DNA of 64,000 nucleotides from Treponema sp. (GCA_017962415.1 JAGCVK010000042.1:35197-99196); one strand, 5' to 3'; positions 52,801 to 62,634 are shown, counted from the stretch's first letter. The notes: generated by a model not told the origin, from the letters alone. Made by a program: numbers and translations.

Positions 52801-53967
52801 ATGCCAAACCTTTCAAATAGAACGTCCACTTTTACCGACAGCGTAATTCGCAGAATGACCCGCATTTCAAATCAGTATGGCGCTGTAAATCTTTCGCAAG
52901 GCTTTCCTGATTTTGAGCCGCCGCGCCCCATTTTAGAGCGTTTGGCTCAAGTTTCCCGCGAAGACTTTCATCAATATTCTATAACCTGGGGCGCGCAAAA
53001 CTTCCGCGAAGCCTTAGCTGCAAAAATCAAACACTTTTCACAAATTCAAGTAGACCCAAACTCCGAGCTTGTAGTAACCTGCGGCTCCACAGAAGCTATG
53101 ATGGCCGCAATGATGAGCGTTACAAATCCTGGCGATAAAGTAATTGTTTTTTCGCCTTTTTACGAAAATTACGGTGCCGACACTATTTTAAGCGGCGCTC
53201 AGCCAATTTATGTTCCGCTAAATCCGCCGGAATTTAACTTTGACCCGGAAGTTCTCGAAAATGCTTTCCGCCAAAAACCTAAAGCAATTATTGTCTGCAA
53301 TCCGTCTAACCCTTGCGGAAAAGTTTTTACCCGCCAGGAGCTAACTATTATTGCCGACCTTGCAAAAAAATACGACGCTTTTGTTATTACCGACGAAGTT
53401 TACGAACATATTTTATACAAGCCAAACGTTCATACTTATATGGCAAGTCTTCCTGGAATGAAAGACCGCACTATTACCTGCAATTCTCTTTCAAAAACTT
53501 ATTCAATTACCGGCTGGCGACTCGGCTATGTTCAGGCAAACCCAGAAATCATAGAGCGTGTAAAAAAAGTTCACGACTTTTTAACTGTTGGCGCTGCAGC
53601 TCCGCTTCAGGAAGCAGCAGTTACCGGCCTTAAATTTGGCGATGAATATTATCAGGAGCTTCAAGAAAAATACACGCACAAGCGAAATCTTTTTTTGCAA
53701 GGTTTGCGCGACATTGGTCTTAAGCACACAGAACCTCAAGGCGCTTATTATATTTTAATTGACATCAGCGAGTTTGGTTTTGAAGATGATAATCTATTTG
53801 CACAAGCGCTTGCCCGCGACGTTGGCGTTGGAGCTGTTCCAGGTTCTTCGTTTTTTAAAGAGCCGGAAAACCGCTATATTCGGCTTCATTTTGCAAAAAA
53901 AGACGAAACTTTGAACGAAGCACTAAACCGGCTTTCTCAAATCAAAAACAAAATCAAAAAATCATAA
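52801..53967 (+). CDS. Class I/II aminotransferase (methionine/kynurenine type)
   Basis: 388 residues, fold type I PLP enzyme. NLSQGFPDFEPP is typical of the YbdL/kynurenine-aminotransferase subgroup that accepts methionine and aromatic amino acids. The PLP lysine is Lys232 in NSLSKTYSITGWR; Asn169 (CNPSNPCG) and Asp198 (VITDEVYE) fit cofactor contacts. The nearby LysR regulator and methionine importer make methionine a likely substrate, by inference. Confidence 0.88.
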   Translation: MPNLSNRTSTFTDSVIRRMTRISNQYGAVNLSQGFPDFEPPRPILERLAQVSREDFHQYSITWGAQNFREALAAKIKHFSQIQVDPNSELVVTCGSTEAMMAAMMSVTNPGDKVIVFSPFYENYGADTILSGAQPIYVPLNPPEFNFDPEVLENAFRQKPKAIIVCNPSNPCGKVFTRQELTIIADLAKKYDAFVITDEVYEHILYKPNVHTYMASLPGMKDRTITCNSLSKTYSITGWRLGYVQANPEIIERVKKVHDFLTVGAAAPLQEAAVTGLKFGDEYYQELQEKYTHKRNLFLQGLRDIGLKHTEPQGAYYILIDISEFGFEDDNLFAQALARDVGVGAVPGSSFFKEPENRYIRLHFAKKDETLNEALNRLSQIKNKIKKS

Positions 53968-54069
53968 AAACTTTTTGTAAATAACTTATTTGATTTTCTT
54001 TTGCTGGAAGTTGTGCGAAAAAAAAATTCGCGCTACAATCAATTATCTGATTTGCAAAAGGAAATCAAA

Positions 54070-54990
54070 ATGACAATTCAACAGCTAAAATATGTAATTG
54101 GAATTGCAGAAACCGGCTCTTTTAACAAAGCGGCAGAAAAACTTTTTGTTTCTCAACCCTCTTTAACCAGTACAATTCACGACCTTGAAAATGAACTTGG
54201 CATTTCTATTTTCCACAGAAGCGGGCGCGGTGTTACGCTCACAAACGACGGCCAGGAATTTGTTTCAAATGCAAGACAGGTTTATTTGAATTTTATGAAT
54301 CTTGCCGGCAAATACAGCGAAAACACAAACATCAAAAAAAAGTTCGGCGTTTCAACTCAACATTATTCTTTTGCTGTAAAAAGTTTTGTAGAAATGGTAA
54401 AGCATTTCAACACAAACGAATATGAATTTGCAATTCGCGAAACTAAAACCAAAGATGTTATTGAAGATGTTTCTTCTCTAAAAAGCGAAATTGGCATTTT
54501 GTATTTAAGCGATTTTAACCGAAAGCCTATTGAAAGTCTTTTAAAATCAAAAGATTTGGAATTTCATCATCTGATTGATTGCAAAGCTTATGTTTACATT
54601 TGGAAAGGAAATCCGCTGGCGCAAAAAAAAGAAATTACTTTCAGCGACTTAGCTGATTATCCGTGCCTTAGTTTTGAACAAGGCGACGGAGCCAGTTTTT
54701 ATTTTGCAGAAGAAATTTTAAGCACCGAAGAATACAACCGCACAATTAAAGCAAACGACCGCGCTTCTATGCTAAATCTTATGATTGGCTTAAACGGCTA
54801 CACTCTTTGCTCCGGAATCATCTGCGAAGAATTAAACGGCTCAGATTACATAGCCGTTCCATTCCGCGAGCAAGACGATAATATCAATCGCGTTATGGAA
54901 ATCGGCTACATCACCAAAAAGAACTTTACTTTAAGTTCTACTGGCGAAAAATACATTAAAGAAGTTCAAACATATTTAGGCCTCAAATAA
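54070..54990 (+). CDS. LysR-type transcriptional regulator
   Basis: 307 residues from ATG 54070 (MTIQQLKYVIGIAETGSF), with AAAGGAAA upstream. Residues 1-60 form the winged HTH (FNKAAEKLFVSQPSLTSTIHDLENELGISIFHRSGRGVTLTNDG), the rest a periplasmic-binding-like effector domain. It follows the aminotransferase and converges on metI. It may control the met importer or the aminotransferase; palindromes upstream of metQ (57695-57721) are candidate sites. Effector unknown. Confidence 0.9.
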   Translation: MTIQQLKYVIGIAETGSFNKAAEKLFVSQPSLTSTIHDLENELGISIFHRSGRGVTLTNDGQEFVSNARQVYLNFMNLAGKYSENTNIKKKFGVSTQHYSFAVKSFVEMVKHFNTNEYEFAIRETKTKDVIEDVSSLKSEIGILYLSDFNRKPIESLLKSKDLEFHHLIDCKAYVYIWKGNPLAQKKEITFSDLADYPCLSFEQGDGASFYFAEEILSTEEYNRTIKANDRASMLNLMIGLNGYTLCSGIICEELNGSDYIAVPFREQDDNINRVMEIGYITKKNFTLSSTGEKYIKEVQTYLGLK

Positions 54991-55003
54991 TTTTCCGCCT
55001 TGC

Positions 55004-55666
55004 CTATTTTTTGCTGACTTTTTTAACGCCCCATTCGCCAAGCAGTTGAATTCCCTGAACAAGCACAATCAAAATTAAAACACAAATAATCATTATTTCA
55101 CTTTGATAGCGCTGATATCCGTAACGGTAAGCAAGATCTCCAAGTCCGCCGCCGCCAACAAGGCCGGCCATTGCAGAAAAGCCCAAAATTGTAACGGTTG
55201 TTACGGTAATGTTTCGCACAAGCGACGGAAGTGCTTCTGGAATCAAAATCTTAATAATAACTTTGAACTTGCTTGCTCCGGTTGAAATAAACGCTTCGAT
55301 TACGCCTTTTGAAACATCAGAAAAACTTGCTTCGGAAAGTCGCGCAAAAAAACAGATTGCTGCAATGCTAAGCGGAACAAGAACGGCCTTTGAACCAATT
55401 TTTGTACCAACTATCAGTTTTGAAAGCGGCAAAAGCAAAACCATTAAAATCAAAAATGGAACCGACTGAATTATGTTGATTATTACGCTCACAATTCTGT
55501 TTACAATTCTATTGCGAATAAAAAGCGGATTTTTTGTTGAATAAAGCGCAAGCCCGATTATTGTTCCCAAAACAATTCCAATCACAACTGAAATAATCAC
55601 CATATAAAAAGTTTGGCCAAGCGATGCAAAAATATCATTCTTTACTTTCAAAATACTTTGTAACAT
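55004..55666 (-). CDS. metI: Methionine ABC transporter permease
   Basis: About 220 residues from ATG 55666 (MLQSILKVKNDIFASLGQTFYM), with GGGGG just upstream. Five membrane helices and the cytoplasmic coupling loop (SDVSKGVIEAFISTGASKFKVIIKILIPEALP) that contacts the ATPase. Forms the channel of the D/L-methionine importer with MetN and MetQ. Last gene of metQ-metN-metI. Confidence 0.93.
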   Translation of the reverse strand: MLQSILKVKNDIFASLGQTFYMVIISVVIGIVLGTIIGLALYSTKNPLFIRNRIVNRIVSVIINIIQSVPFLILMVLLLPLSKLIVGTKIGSKAVLVPLSIAAICFFARLSEASFSDVSKGVIEAFISTGASKFKVIIKILIPEALPSLVRNITVTTVTILGFSAMAGLVGGGGLGDLAYRYGYQRYQSEIMIICVLILIVLVQGIQLLGEWGVKKVSKK

Positions 55667-55738
55667 ATAACCCCCAAAAATTATTGTAAAATGCTGCAAA
55701 AATCACAAAATCAAAAATCAGAAAACGCGTTGCACTTT

Positions 55739-56746
55739 TTAGTGAATATATTTTTCCAGCCGGAAAATGCGATTTTGTATTTCCGAAATTACTTTATTTA
55801 CGGCCACCTCGCCGCCAGAAAAATTAACAAAAAGAATTCCAAGCGGTTTTGAACTTATATATTCAATTTTGCCGTGAAGAATATTGAAATGAACTTTGTT
55901 CGATTCTGTTACTTCAGACAAAATGCTTTGTGTTGCACCGTCGCCTTTGTAAGTCAGTTTGTAAATGTCGCCGTTTACATTTTCAACAACTTCTTCCGGC
56001 AATTTAAAATTCTGCCCGTGAGACAAAAGCTCTTTTGTAAACTCATGCTGCGGGTTTGTAAAAACTTCGTAAACATCGCCAAGTTCAACAACTTCGCCGT
56101 TTTTCATAACAGCAACGCGGTTACAAATTGATTTTATTACATCAAGTTCGTGAGTGATAATCACAATTGTAACACCAAGTTTTTCGTTTACTTCGCGCAA
56201 AAGTTTTAAAACAGAATTGGTAGTTTCGGCGTCCAAAGCGCTTGTAGGCTCATCGCACAAAAGAATTTTTGTGTTGTTGGCCAAAGCGCGCGCAATTGCA
56301 ACCCGCTGTTTTTGGCCGCCCGAAAGTGTTGCAGGATAAACGTCTTTTTTGTCTGCAATTTTTACAAACTCCAAAAGTTCATTTACGCGCTTTTCAATTT
56401 CAGTTTTTTTCCAACCAGCATCTTCAAGGCTAAAGGCAATGTTTTCGTAAACCGTTTTATTTTCCGCAAGATTAAAGTGCTGAAAAATCATTCCAATATT
56501 GCGGCGCAAATTATGAAGCTCTTTGTGCTTTAGATTTTTTACTTCCTTGCCATTTACAACCACACTTCCGCCAGTTATTTTTTGAAGCTGATTTATTGTG
56601 CGCAAAAGCGTACTTTTTCCAGCTCCACTCCCGCCGGCAATTCCAAAAATGTCTTTTTCTTGAATCTTAAAAGAAACATTTTTTACCGCGTGAACTGGAA
56701 CTTTCCCGTCTTTAAAACTTACACTTACATCTTTGAACTCAATCAT
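55739..56746 (-). CDS. metN: Methionine ABC transporter ATP-binding protein
   Basis: 335 residues. Walker A GGSGAGKSTLLR, signature LSGGQKQRVAIARAL, Walker B ILLCDEPTSALDAETT. The C-terminal ~80 residues are a NIL domain, which in MetN binds methionine and inhibits transport. Coupled with MetI; 72 bases separate it from metI. Confidence 0.95.
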   Translation of the reverse strand: MIEFKDVSVSFKDGKVPVHAVKNVSFKIQEKDIFGIAGGSGAGKSTLLRTINQLQKITGGSVVVNGKEVKNLKHKELHNLRRNIGMIFQHFNLAENKTVYENIAFSLEDAGWKKTEIEKRVNELLEFVKIADKKDVYPATLSGGQKQRVAIARALANNTKILLCDEPTSALDAETTNSVLKLLREVNEKLGVTIVIITHELDVIKSICNRVAVMKNGEVVELGDVYEVFTNPQHEFTKELLSHGQNFKLPEEVVENVNGDIYKLTYKGDGATQSILSEVTESNKVHFNILHGKIEYISSKPLGILFVNFSGGEVAVNKVISEIQNRIFRLEKYIH

Positions 56747-56770
56747 TTATGTACTCCCTTCAATAAAGAA

Positions 56771-56813
56771 AGCGGCCGGCGGTAAAACTTAATCTAATCC
56801 ACCGGCCATCGCT
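56771..56813 (-). promoter_or_regulatory. Intercistronic hairpin between metQ and metN
   Basis: On the minus strand AGCGATGGCCGGTGG pairs with CCGCCGGCCGCT across a 16-base loop. There is only a weak T run, so it could be a partial terminator or an mRNA stabiliser that makes more binding protein than ATPase. Confidence 0.5.
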
Positions 56814-56821
56814 TAAAAAAC

Positions 56822-57640
56822 TTATTTCAAATAATCAACCGGGCGGCCAAATGCCACATACTGTCCTTCCGGATTTTCAATTACATTTCTGAAACTGTCT
56901 GAATGAACAATCTGCGTAATTTCTTTTGAAAAATCTTTTTCCACATCTTCTGTGCGAACCGCAATTACATTAAAATAACCGGCCTGAAGCTGCTCGTTGT
57001 AAACTGCATCGCTCAATTTCAAACCAGCACCAATTGCATAATTTCCATTTATGATTGCAGCTCCAACGCTATCCAAAACACTTGGAAGAATTTCCGCATT
57101 TACTTCTTTAAAAGTAAAGTTCTTTGGATTCACCGCAACATCTTTAACGCCAGCTTTGCTTGCATCAATATTTGGGTCAAGCTCAATTGCTCCAGTTTGT
57201 GCAAGAACACGCAAAGCACGGCTCAAATTTGTATCATCATTTGGAATTGCAATTATGCTTCCAGCCGGTAAATCAGAAATTGATTTATAGTTTTCAGAAA
57301 AAATTCCCATTGCTGCAGTTGGAATTTCTGTAAGATAAGAAAGCTTCAAACCATGATCTGTAGAAAACTTCTTTAAATAAGTTGAATGTTGAAAAACATT
57401 AACATCAATTTCGTTTTCTGCAAGCGCATTATTTGGCTGAACATAATCAGAAAATTCCACAATTTGAATTTTATAACCTTTCTTTTCCAATTCCGGCTGA
57501 ATAGCTTCAACAAACATATCTCCGTAAGGCCCAGCACAAACGCCAACACGCAAAGCAGATTCTTTTTTAGAACAAGATACAAAAAGTCCTGCTGTAAAAA
57601 TCAATGACAAACCCAAAACCTTAGAAATTATCTTTTTCAT
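56822..57640 (-). CDS. metQ: Methionine-binding lipoprotein
   Basis: 272 residues. Lipoprotein signal with FVSCSKKES (Cys23). The mature part matches the NlpA/MetQ family: LRVGVCAGPYGDMFVEAIQP, EFSDYVQPNNALAENEIDVNVFQH and AAIINGNYAIGAGL. Captures methionine for MetNI. First gene of the operon. Confidence 0.94.
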   Translation of the reverse strand: MKKIISKVLGLSLIFTAGLFVSCSKKESALRVGVCAGPYGDMFVEAIQPELEKKGYKIQIVEFSDYVQPNNALAENEIDVNVFQHSTYLKKFSTDHGLKLSYLTEIPTAAMGIFSENYKSISDLPAGSIIAIPNDDTNLSRALRVLAQTGAIELDPNIDASKAGVKDVAVNPKNFTFKEVNAEILPSVLDSVGAAIINGNYAIGAGLKLSDAVYNEQLQAGYFNVIAVRTEDVEKDFSKEITQIVHSDSFRNVIENPEGQYVAFGRPVDYLK

Positions 57641-57694
57641 ACAACCCCCATTTCAGCGGAAATACTGCGCTTTTGGATTTTGATTGCGCTACTT

Positions 57695-57721
57695 TATAAC
57701 CCACCGAATAACTAGGTTATA
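57695..57721. promoter_or_regulatory. Overlapping palindromes upstream of metQ
   Basis: TATAACC (57695) pairs with GGTTATA (57715-57721), and ATAAC-TAG-GTTAT spans 57708-57720. Placed 55-80 bases before the metQ ATG; plausible operator for the LysR or another regulator. Confidence 0.4.
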
Positions 57722-57888
57722 CAAAATTACAGGAGTTTTTTCTAATATAACTTTTTTATTAATGCATATAGATTTTTAATATAACTGAGCCGTTAAAACA
57801 GCAAAACTCTTAAAATCAGTTAAAATAAATATTACCTGCTATTTGAATAACAAACCAATTAATGCTATATTAGGTAAAAATAACAGGT

Positions 57889-58623
57889 ATGAAAAAAAAA
57901 GATAGAAGTGCATCAATTTTATTTAAGGTTTTAACAAGAAATTTTTTCAGAATTATGGTGTATTACCCAAAAATGATTTATATGGCTTACCACCAAAATA
58001 AATACACCGCCGACCAAATGTATTCTTACTGCCTTAAAATGATTACTTTTGCTATCGAAACTTCGGGATTAAAAGTTCAGGCGTTTGGCCTTGAAAATAT
58101 TCCGCAAAAAGACGGTTTTTATATTTGTTCAAATCACCAGGAAAAGTTTGACCCGCTTGCAATCTGGTACACATTTCCACGAAAAATTGGAGTTATTCTC
58201 GATGATGTTGCTACGCACCGCCCTTTTATTCGCGAAGTTTGCCGGCTCATCAAATCACAAAAGCTGATAAAAAGAAATCCGCACGCAATAGTTAAAGCGT
58301 ACAGCAAAATTACAGCGGAACTCAAAAATGGAAACAATTTTATGGTTTTTCCAGAAGGCGGCTACGAAAAAGAAAGTGGAAAGCTTAGCGAATTTCACGC
58401 AGGAAGTTTTAAAAGCCCGCAGCGCGCACATTGCACAATACTTCCAGTTGCTATAATTGATTCTTATAAGATTTTTGATCGCGGATTTAAAACTACACTT
58501 CCAATTCAAGTGCATTATTTAAAGCCAATTGCGCCAGAAGAATATGCTGGTATGAATACTGCAGAAATTTCTGCACTTGTAAAATCACGAATTCAAGCAC
58601 ATCTAAATATTTATCAAAAATAA
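57889..58623 (+). CDS. 1-acyl-glycerol-3-phosphate acyltransferase family (PlsC-like)
   Basis: 244 residues with SNHQEKFDPL (HX4D catalytic motif) and FMVFPEGGYEKESG, the FPEG acyltransferase motif. Adds the second acyl chain in phospholipid synthesis or modifies a related lipid. N-terminal amphipathic, no clear signal peptide. Single gene between divergent metQ and a convergent permease, separated from the latter by a hairpin. Confidence 0.9.
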   Translation: MKKKDRSASILFKVLTRNFFRIMVYYPKMIYMAYHQNKYTADQMYSYCLKMITFAIETSGLKVQAFGLENIPQKDGFYICSNHQEKFDPLAIWYTFPRKIGVILDDVATHRPFIREVCRLIKSQKLIKRNPHAIVKAYSKITAELKNGNNFMVFPEGGYEKESGKLSEFHAGSFKSPQRAHCTILPVAIIDSYKIFDRGFKTTLPIQVHYLKPIAPEEYAGMNTAEISALVKSRIQAHLNIYQK

Positions 58624-58665
58624 CCGAATGACTAAGATTTTTGAACTTGCCAAAACGACTTTTGC

Positions 58666-58708
58666 GGTAATTTCGGTGGTTTCGACAAGCTCAACCACCG
58701 AAATTACC
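58666..58708. terminator. Hairpin between convergent genes
   Basis: 16-bp perfect stem GGTAATTTCGGTGGTT with loop TCGACAAGCTC. Likely blocks readthrough between plsC and the nucleoside permease gene. The phrase TTTCGACAAGCTCAACCACC looks like a dispersed repeat (recall). Confidence 0.7.
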
Positions 58709-58718
58709 ACAAAACAAA

Positions 58719-59657
58719 TTATCGTGTTCCTTTATCGTAAGGAATACCTTCTGCCTTTGGCGCTCTCGATTTTTTAGAAGTAAATGCAAGAACAACAAGT
58801 GAAATAATATAAGGCAGCATTTTGTAAACATCGCCAGGAACAAGATGAATCAAAGTATCAAAAGCAGAATAAGTGTCGGCAACGGCACGGAATGCACCAA
58901 ACAAAATAGCACTTGCCGCAATTCGCAAAGGCTTCCATTGACCAAAAATCATAACTGCTAAAGCAAGAAAGCCTGCGCCAGCAACGCCGTACATAAAATC
59001 CCATTGAGAATTTGCCGCCGAAATATAAATAATTCCACCAATTCCGCCGCAAAAGCCAGAAATCAAAACGCCGGCATAACGCATTTTATAAACGTTAATT
59101 CCAACACTATCTGCCGCTTGAGGATGTTCACCGCAAGCCATAAGTCTAAGTCCAAACCGAGTTTTATAAAGAACAATATAAGCTGCAACAATCAGCAAAA
59201 TAGTCAAAATCATATAAATATTAAATTCTGAGCCAAAAGCTTTAATTAAAAATACTTTTCGGTTAGAAATATAATCAAGAATTGCCGAAGGATTTGTACC
59301 GTTAGACCTCGCATTATTAAAAGCCTTAACAATAACAACAGCCGCAGCGGTTGCCAGCATATTCATTGCCGTACCAACAAGCGTTTGATCAGCTTTAAAA
59401 TTAATTGCAGCCACCGCTAAAAACAGCGAATAAAGCATTCCAAAAATCACACTAACAAGAATCGTAAGCAAAATTATAAAAAATGCCGGCATTCCAGAAG
59501 GCAGCGCGTAAAGCATAAAAGCACCGCCAAGCGCACCCATAACCATAATTCCTTCAAGGCCAAGATTTATAACACCGCTACGCTCACTAAACATTCCGCC
59601 AAAAGCAACAAAAATCAAAACCGAAGCATAAATCAAAGTATATTGAATCAATAACAT
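58719..59657 (-). CDS. Nucleoside ABC transporter permease
   Basis: 312 residues, about nine membrane helices, BPD_transp_2/RbsC-type fold with SGVINLGLEGIMVMGALGGAF and FCGGIGGIIYISA. Pairs with the permease encoded 2 bases upstream and the double ATPase, forming the inner-membrane channel. Homologous systems (YufQ/NupQ, PnrE-type) import purine nucleosides. Confidence 0.9.
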   Translation of the reverse strand: MLLIQYTLIYASVLIFVAFGGMFSERSGVINLGLEGIMVMGALGGAFMLYALPSGMPAFFIILLTILVSVIFGMLYSLFLAVAAINFKADQTLVGTAMNMLATAAAVVIVKAFNNARSNGTNPSAILDYISNRKVFLIKAFGSEFNIYMILTILLIVAAYIVLYKTRFGLRLMACGEHPQAADSVGINVYKMRYAGVLISGFCGGIGGIIYISAANSQWDFMYGVAGAGFLALAVMIFGQWKPLRIAASAILFGAFRAVADTYSAFDTLIHLVPGDVYKMLPYIISLVVLAFTSKKSRAPKAEGIPYDKGTR

Positions 59658-59659
59658 AA

Positions 59660-60847
59660 TTAACCTCTCTTTTCATTGCCGGCTTTTTCGGCAGATTCGG
59701 CGTTTACACTAATTTTTGCAACTTTGCCTTTTTTTTCAGATTTTTTCCATTCAAAAAGTTTTGAAATCTGAGTCTTAAACAAAAACATAAACGCGCACGA
59801 ATAAATAATAATAGAAGAAATCAAATCGGCAATTTGAGGATTAAAATATTTAGTATCAATAAAACTTCCGCCCTGAGTAATATGCTGAATAAAATAGCCA
59901 GAAAAAATTACGCCAATCGGATTCAACTCGCCAAGAAACGCAACGGCAATTCCATTAAAGCCCATTGAAGGCACAGTTGAACTTGTTTTCCACGGCTGAA
60001 TATCAGTCAAATAAAAAAGCGAAGCGCCAAGACCTGCAATTGCACCAGAAACCGCCATAGTCAAAATCAGATTTTTCTTGTCTTTCATTCCGGCATATTT
60101 TGCGGCATCTTTATTCAAACCAGTTGCACGCAATTCATAACCAAGCACAGTTTTTTTCAAAATGATGTTTATAAGCACCGCAACCAAAATAGTTAAAGGA
60201 ATTGCAATCGAAACATAAGCGTTACCATGAAACAATTTTCCAAGCCCAAGCGTTGGAAGAATTGAGCCTGGCGAAACTTTTGCAATAGAAAAAGTTTCAG
60301 ATTTTCCAACGTCCATAACAGTTTCATTTTGCATTAAGACATTTATCAAATAAAGTCCAATCCAGTTTAGCATAATTCCGGCAATAACTTCATTTACATT
60401 ACAAAACGCTTTTAAAAGCCCTGCAATGCTCGCCCAAATAGCAGCACAAATTACAGCACAAAGCAAACAAAGCCACCAAGGCAAATGCCAGGCTAAAGCA
60501 CACCAAAGCGAAACACCAATTCCAATACAATACTGGCCGGCAACACCAATATTAAACAAGCCCGATTTATAAGCAAAAAGAACTGCAATTCCACAAAGAA
60601 TTAGCGGAACAGCTTTTACCAAAGTTTGTCCAAGATAATAAAGTTTTTTTCCGCCATTTTTATAATACAAAAAGTTCTTTAAAATTACGCTGATTGCCTT
60701 TGGCTCATGCTGCGCATTAATAATCAAAAGAATAATAAAGCCAACAATAATTCCAACAAGCGCGCAAATCACAGCCGAAAGAATCGACTTAAAAGAATCA
60801 GAAGCAACAGCCGTTTTTATTTTTGATTTAACAGTATTAAAGTTCAT
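59660..60847 (-). CDS. Nucleoside ABC transporter permease
   Basis: 395 residues with about ten membrane helices (IICALVGIIVGFIILLIINA, YKSGLFNIGVAGQYCIGIG), the second permease of the nucleoside importer (YufP/PnrD-like). Its start overlaps the ATPase stop by 1 base. The long N- and C-terminal tails are hydrophilic. The C-terminus is Lys/Glu-rich. Confidence 0.9.
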   Translation of the reverse strand: MNFNTVKSKIKTAVASDSFKSILSAVICALVGIIVGFIILLIINAQHEPKAISVILKNFLYYKNGGKKLYYLGQTLVKAVPLILCGIAVLFAYKSGLFNIGVAGQYCIGIGVSLWCALAWHLPWWLCLLCAVICAAIWASIAGLLKAFCNVNEVIAGIMLNWIGLYLINVLMQNETVMDVGKSETFSIAKVSPGSILPTLGLGKLFHGNAYVSIAIPLTILVAVLINIILKKTVLGYELRATGLNKDAAKYAGMKDKKNLILTMAVSGAIAGLGASLFYLTDIQPWKTSSTVPSMGFNGIAVAFLGELNPIGVIFSGYFIQHITQGGSFIDTKYFNPQIADLISSIIIYSCAFMFLFKTQISKLFEWKKSEKKGKVAKISVNAESAEKAGNEKRG

Positions 60848-62418
60848 TATTCTTTCTCCTTTGCAACAGCCGATTCACTTGAGCCAGCATTTCGCTTTGC
60901 GCCAGCCATATAAAGACCAAGTTCTTCTGGCGTTGTTTTTTTCGGATCAAGTTCGCCAACAATTTCGCCTTCATACATAACAAGAATTCGGTCGCTAAGA
61001 TTCAAAACTTCTTCAAGCTCGTAAGAAACCAAAAGAACAGCTTTTCCTTCGTCGCGGTCTGCAATAATCGCTTTATGCAAATATTCAATTGCACCAACAT
61101 CAAGACCTCGAGTTGGCTGAACTGCAATCAAAAGCTTGTGCTCTTTATTAAGCTCGCGACCAACAATTGCCTTTTGCTGATTTCCGCCAGACATTGAGCG
61201 CGCAATAGTTTTATTTCCCTGCCCGCTTCTAACATCATATTTATCAATCAGCATTTGAGAATAAGCCGAAACTTCTTTCCATTTTATAAACTGATTTTTT
61301 TGGAACTGAGGTTCCCAATAGCGCTGAAGCACCATATTCTGCTCGAGAGTGTAATCAAGAACAAGTCCGTGTTTGTGGCGGTCTTCTGGAATGTGACTCA
61401 TTCCGGCTTTGCTTTTTTCGCGAATAGATTTTTTAGTAATATCAGTTTCGCCAAGCATAATTTTAGTATCCGGATTTTGAACAATTTTCAAAAGCCCAGT
61501 AAGCCCTTGAATAAATTCCGACTGGCCATTTCCGTCAATTCCCGCAATGCACACAATTTCGCCAGCGTGAACTTTTAGGCTCACATTTTTTACAGCAAGT
61601 TTTTTGTGAATTCGGCTTTCAACGTTCATATTATGAATATCAAGAACAACTTCGCCAGGTTTTGCCGGCGCTTTAGCCACAGTAAACTGAACATCGCGGC
61701 CTACCATCATTCGGCTAAGTTCTTCTTTATTAGTTTTTGCAATTTCAACAGTACCAATGTAGCGCCCCTTACAAAGAACAGAACATCGGTCTGCAACTTC
61801 CATAATTTCGTTGAGCTTATGAGTAATAAACAAAATCGATTTACCTTCAGCCGCAAGATTTTTCATAATCTGCATAAGCTCTTTAATTTCCTGCGGAGTT
61901 AAAACAGCAGTTGGTTCATCAAAAATTAAAATCTCATTATCGCGGTAAAGCATTTTCAAAATCTCTACGCGCTGCTGCATACCAACAGTAATATCTTCAA
62001 TTTTAGCATCAGGTTCAACAGCAAGACCGTACTTTTTACTCAAGTTGATGATTTTTTCTCGCGCAACCTTTCGGTCTACAAAACCATGTTTACAGGTTTC
62101 GCTGCCCAAAATAATATTGTCAAGAACAGTAAAAACTTCAACAAGTTTAAAATGCTGATGCACCATTCCAATTCCAAGCGCCGTTGCATCATTCGGATTT
62201 TTAATTTCAACTCTCTTTCCGTTTTTGTGAATCTCACCCTCTTCCGGTTGATACAGTCCAAAAAGCACACTCATCAGGGTAGATTTTCCCGCACCATTTT
62301 CACCCAGCAAGGCATGAATTTCGCCCTTTTTCAGCTGGAGCGTAATATTGTCGTTTGCAATAATTCCGGGGAAACGCTTTGTAATATTCAGCATTTCTAT
62401 GATGTATTGTTCGCTCAT
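60847..62418 (-). CDS. Nucleoside ABC transporter double ATP-binding protein
   Basis: 523 residues with two ATPase halves, as in RbsA/YufO/PnrC. First half: GENGAGKSTLMSVLFGLY and LIFDEPTAVLTP. Second half: degenerate Walker A (GIDGNGQSEFIQGLTG), SGGNQQKAIVGREL and AVQPTRGLDVGAIEYL. It energises uptake through the two adjacent permeases. Start after a GTGG-type site; 238 bases downstream of the binding-protein gene. Confidence 0.92.
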   Translation of the reverse strand: MSEQYIIEMLNITKRFPGIIANDNITLQLKKGEIHALLGENGAGKSTLMSVLFGLYQPEEGEIHKNGKRVEIKNPNDATALGIGMVHQHFKLVEVFTVLDNIILGSETCKHGFVDRKVAREKIINLSKKYGLAVEPDAKIEDITVGMQQRVEILKMLYRDNEILIFDEPTAVLTPQEIKELMQIMKNLAAEGKSILFITHKLNEIMEVADRCSVLCKGRYIGTVEIAKTNKEELSRMMVGRDVQFTVAKAPAKPGEVVLDIHNMNVESRIHKKLAVKNVSLKVHAGEIVCIAGIDGNGQSEFIQGLTGLLKIVQNPDTKIMLGETDITKKSIREKSKAGMSHIPEDRHKHGLVLDYTLEQNMVLQRYWEPQFQKNQFIKWKEVSAYSQMLIDKYDVRSGQGNKTIARSMSGGNQQKAIVGRELNKEHKLLIAVQPTRGLDVGAIEYLHKAIIADRDEGKAVLLVSYELEEVLNLSDRILVMYEGEIVGELDPKKTTPEELGLYMAGAKRNAGSSESAVAKEKE

Positions 62419-62561
62419 AAGCCACCTTAAAAATGATTAATCATTTAATTATATAACAAAAATCATTCTTCATAAATCAAAAAATAACTTAAACACAATT
62501 TTCTGATTTTAGCATTTTGCTTTGTGAAAATATCAAACAATTCCGTAAACGCCTGTGTTTG

Positions 62562-62592
62562 ATTAACGCATTTTTGCTTCGCAAAAACTGCT
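62562..62592. repeat. Repeated hairpin beside terminator, copy 2
   Basis: ATTAACGCATTTTTGCTT followed by CGCAAAAACTGCT, nearly identical to 49513-49543. Confidence 0.65.
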
Positions 62593-62593
62593 C

Positions 62594-62634
62594 AAAAAAA
62601 AAAGAGAGTGAATCCTTACAGACTCACTCTCTTT
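62594..62634 (-). terminator. Terminator after the PnrA-like gene
   Basis: On the minus strand AAAGAGAGTGA / TCACTCTCTTT (11 bp) is followed by a run of ten T. It would separate the abundant binding-protein mRNA from the downstream transporter genes, with some readthrough. Confidence 0.85.

Noticed and set aside
57641..57888. Possible SAM or other riboswitch upstream of metQ
   Set aside because: No conserved riboswitch core was recognised; only palindromes and AT-rich sequence are visible.
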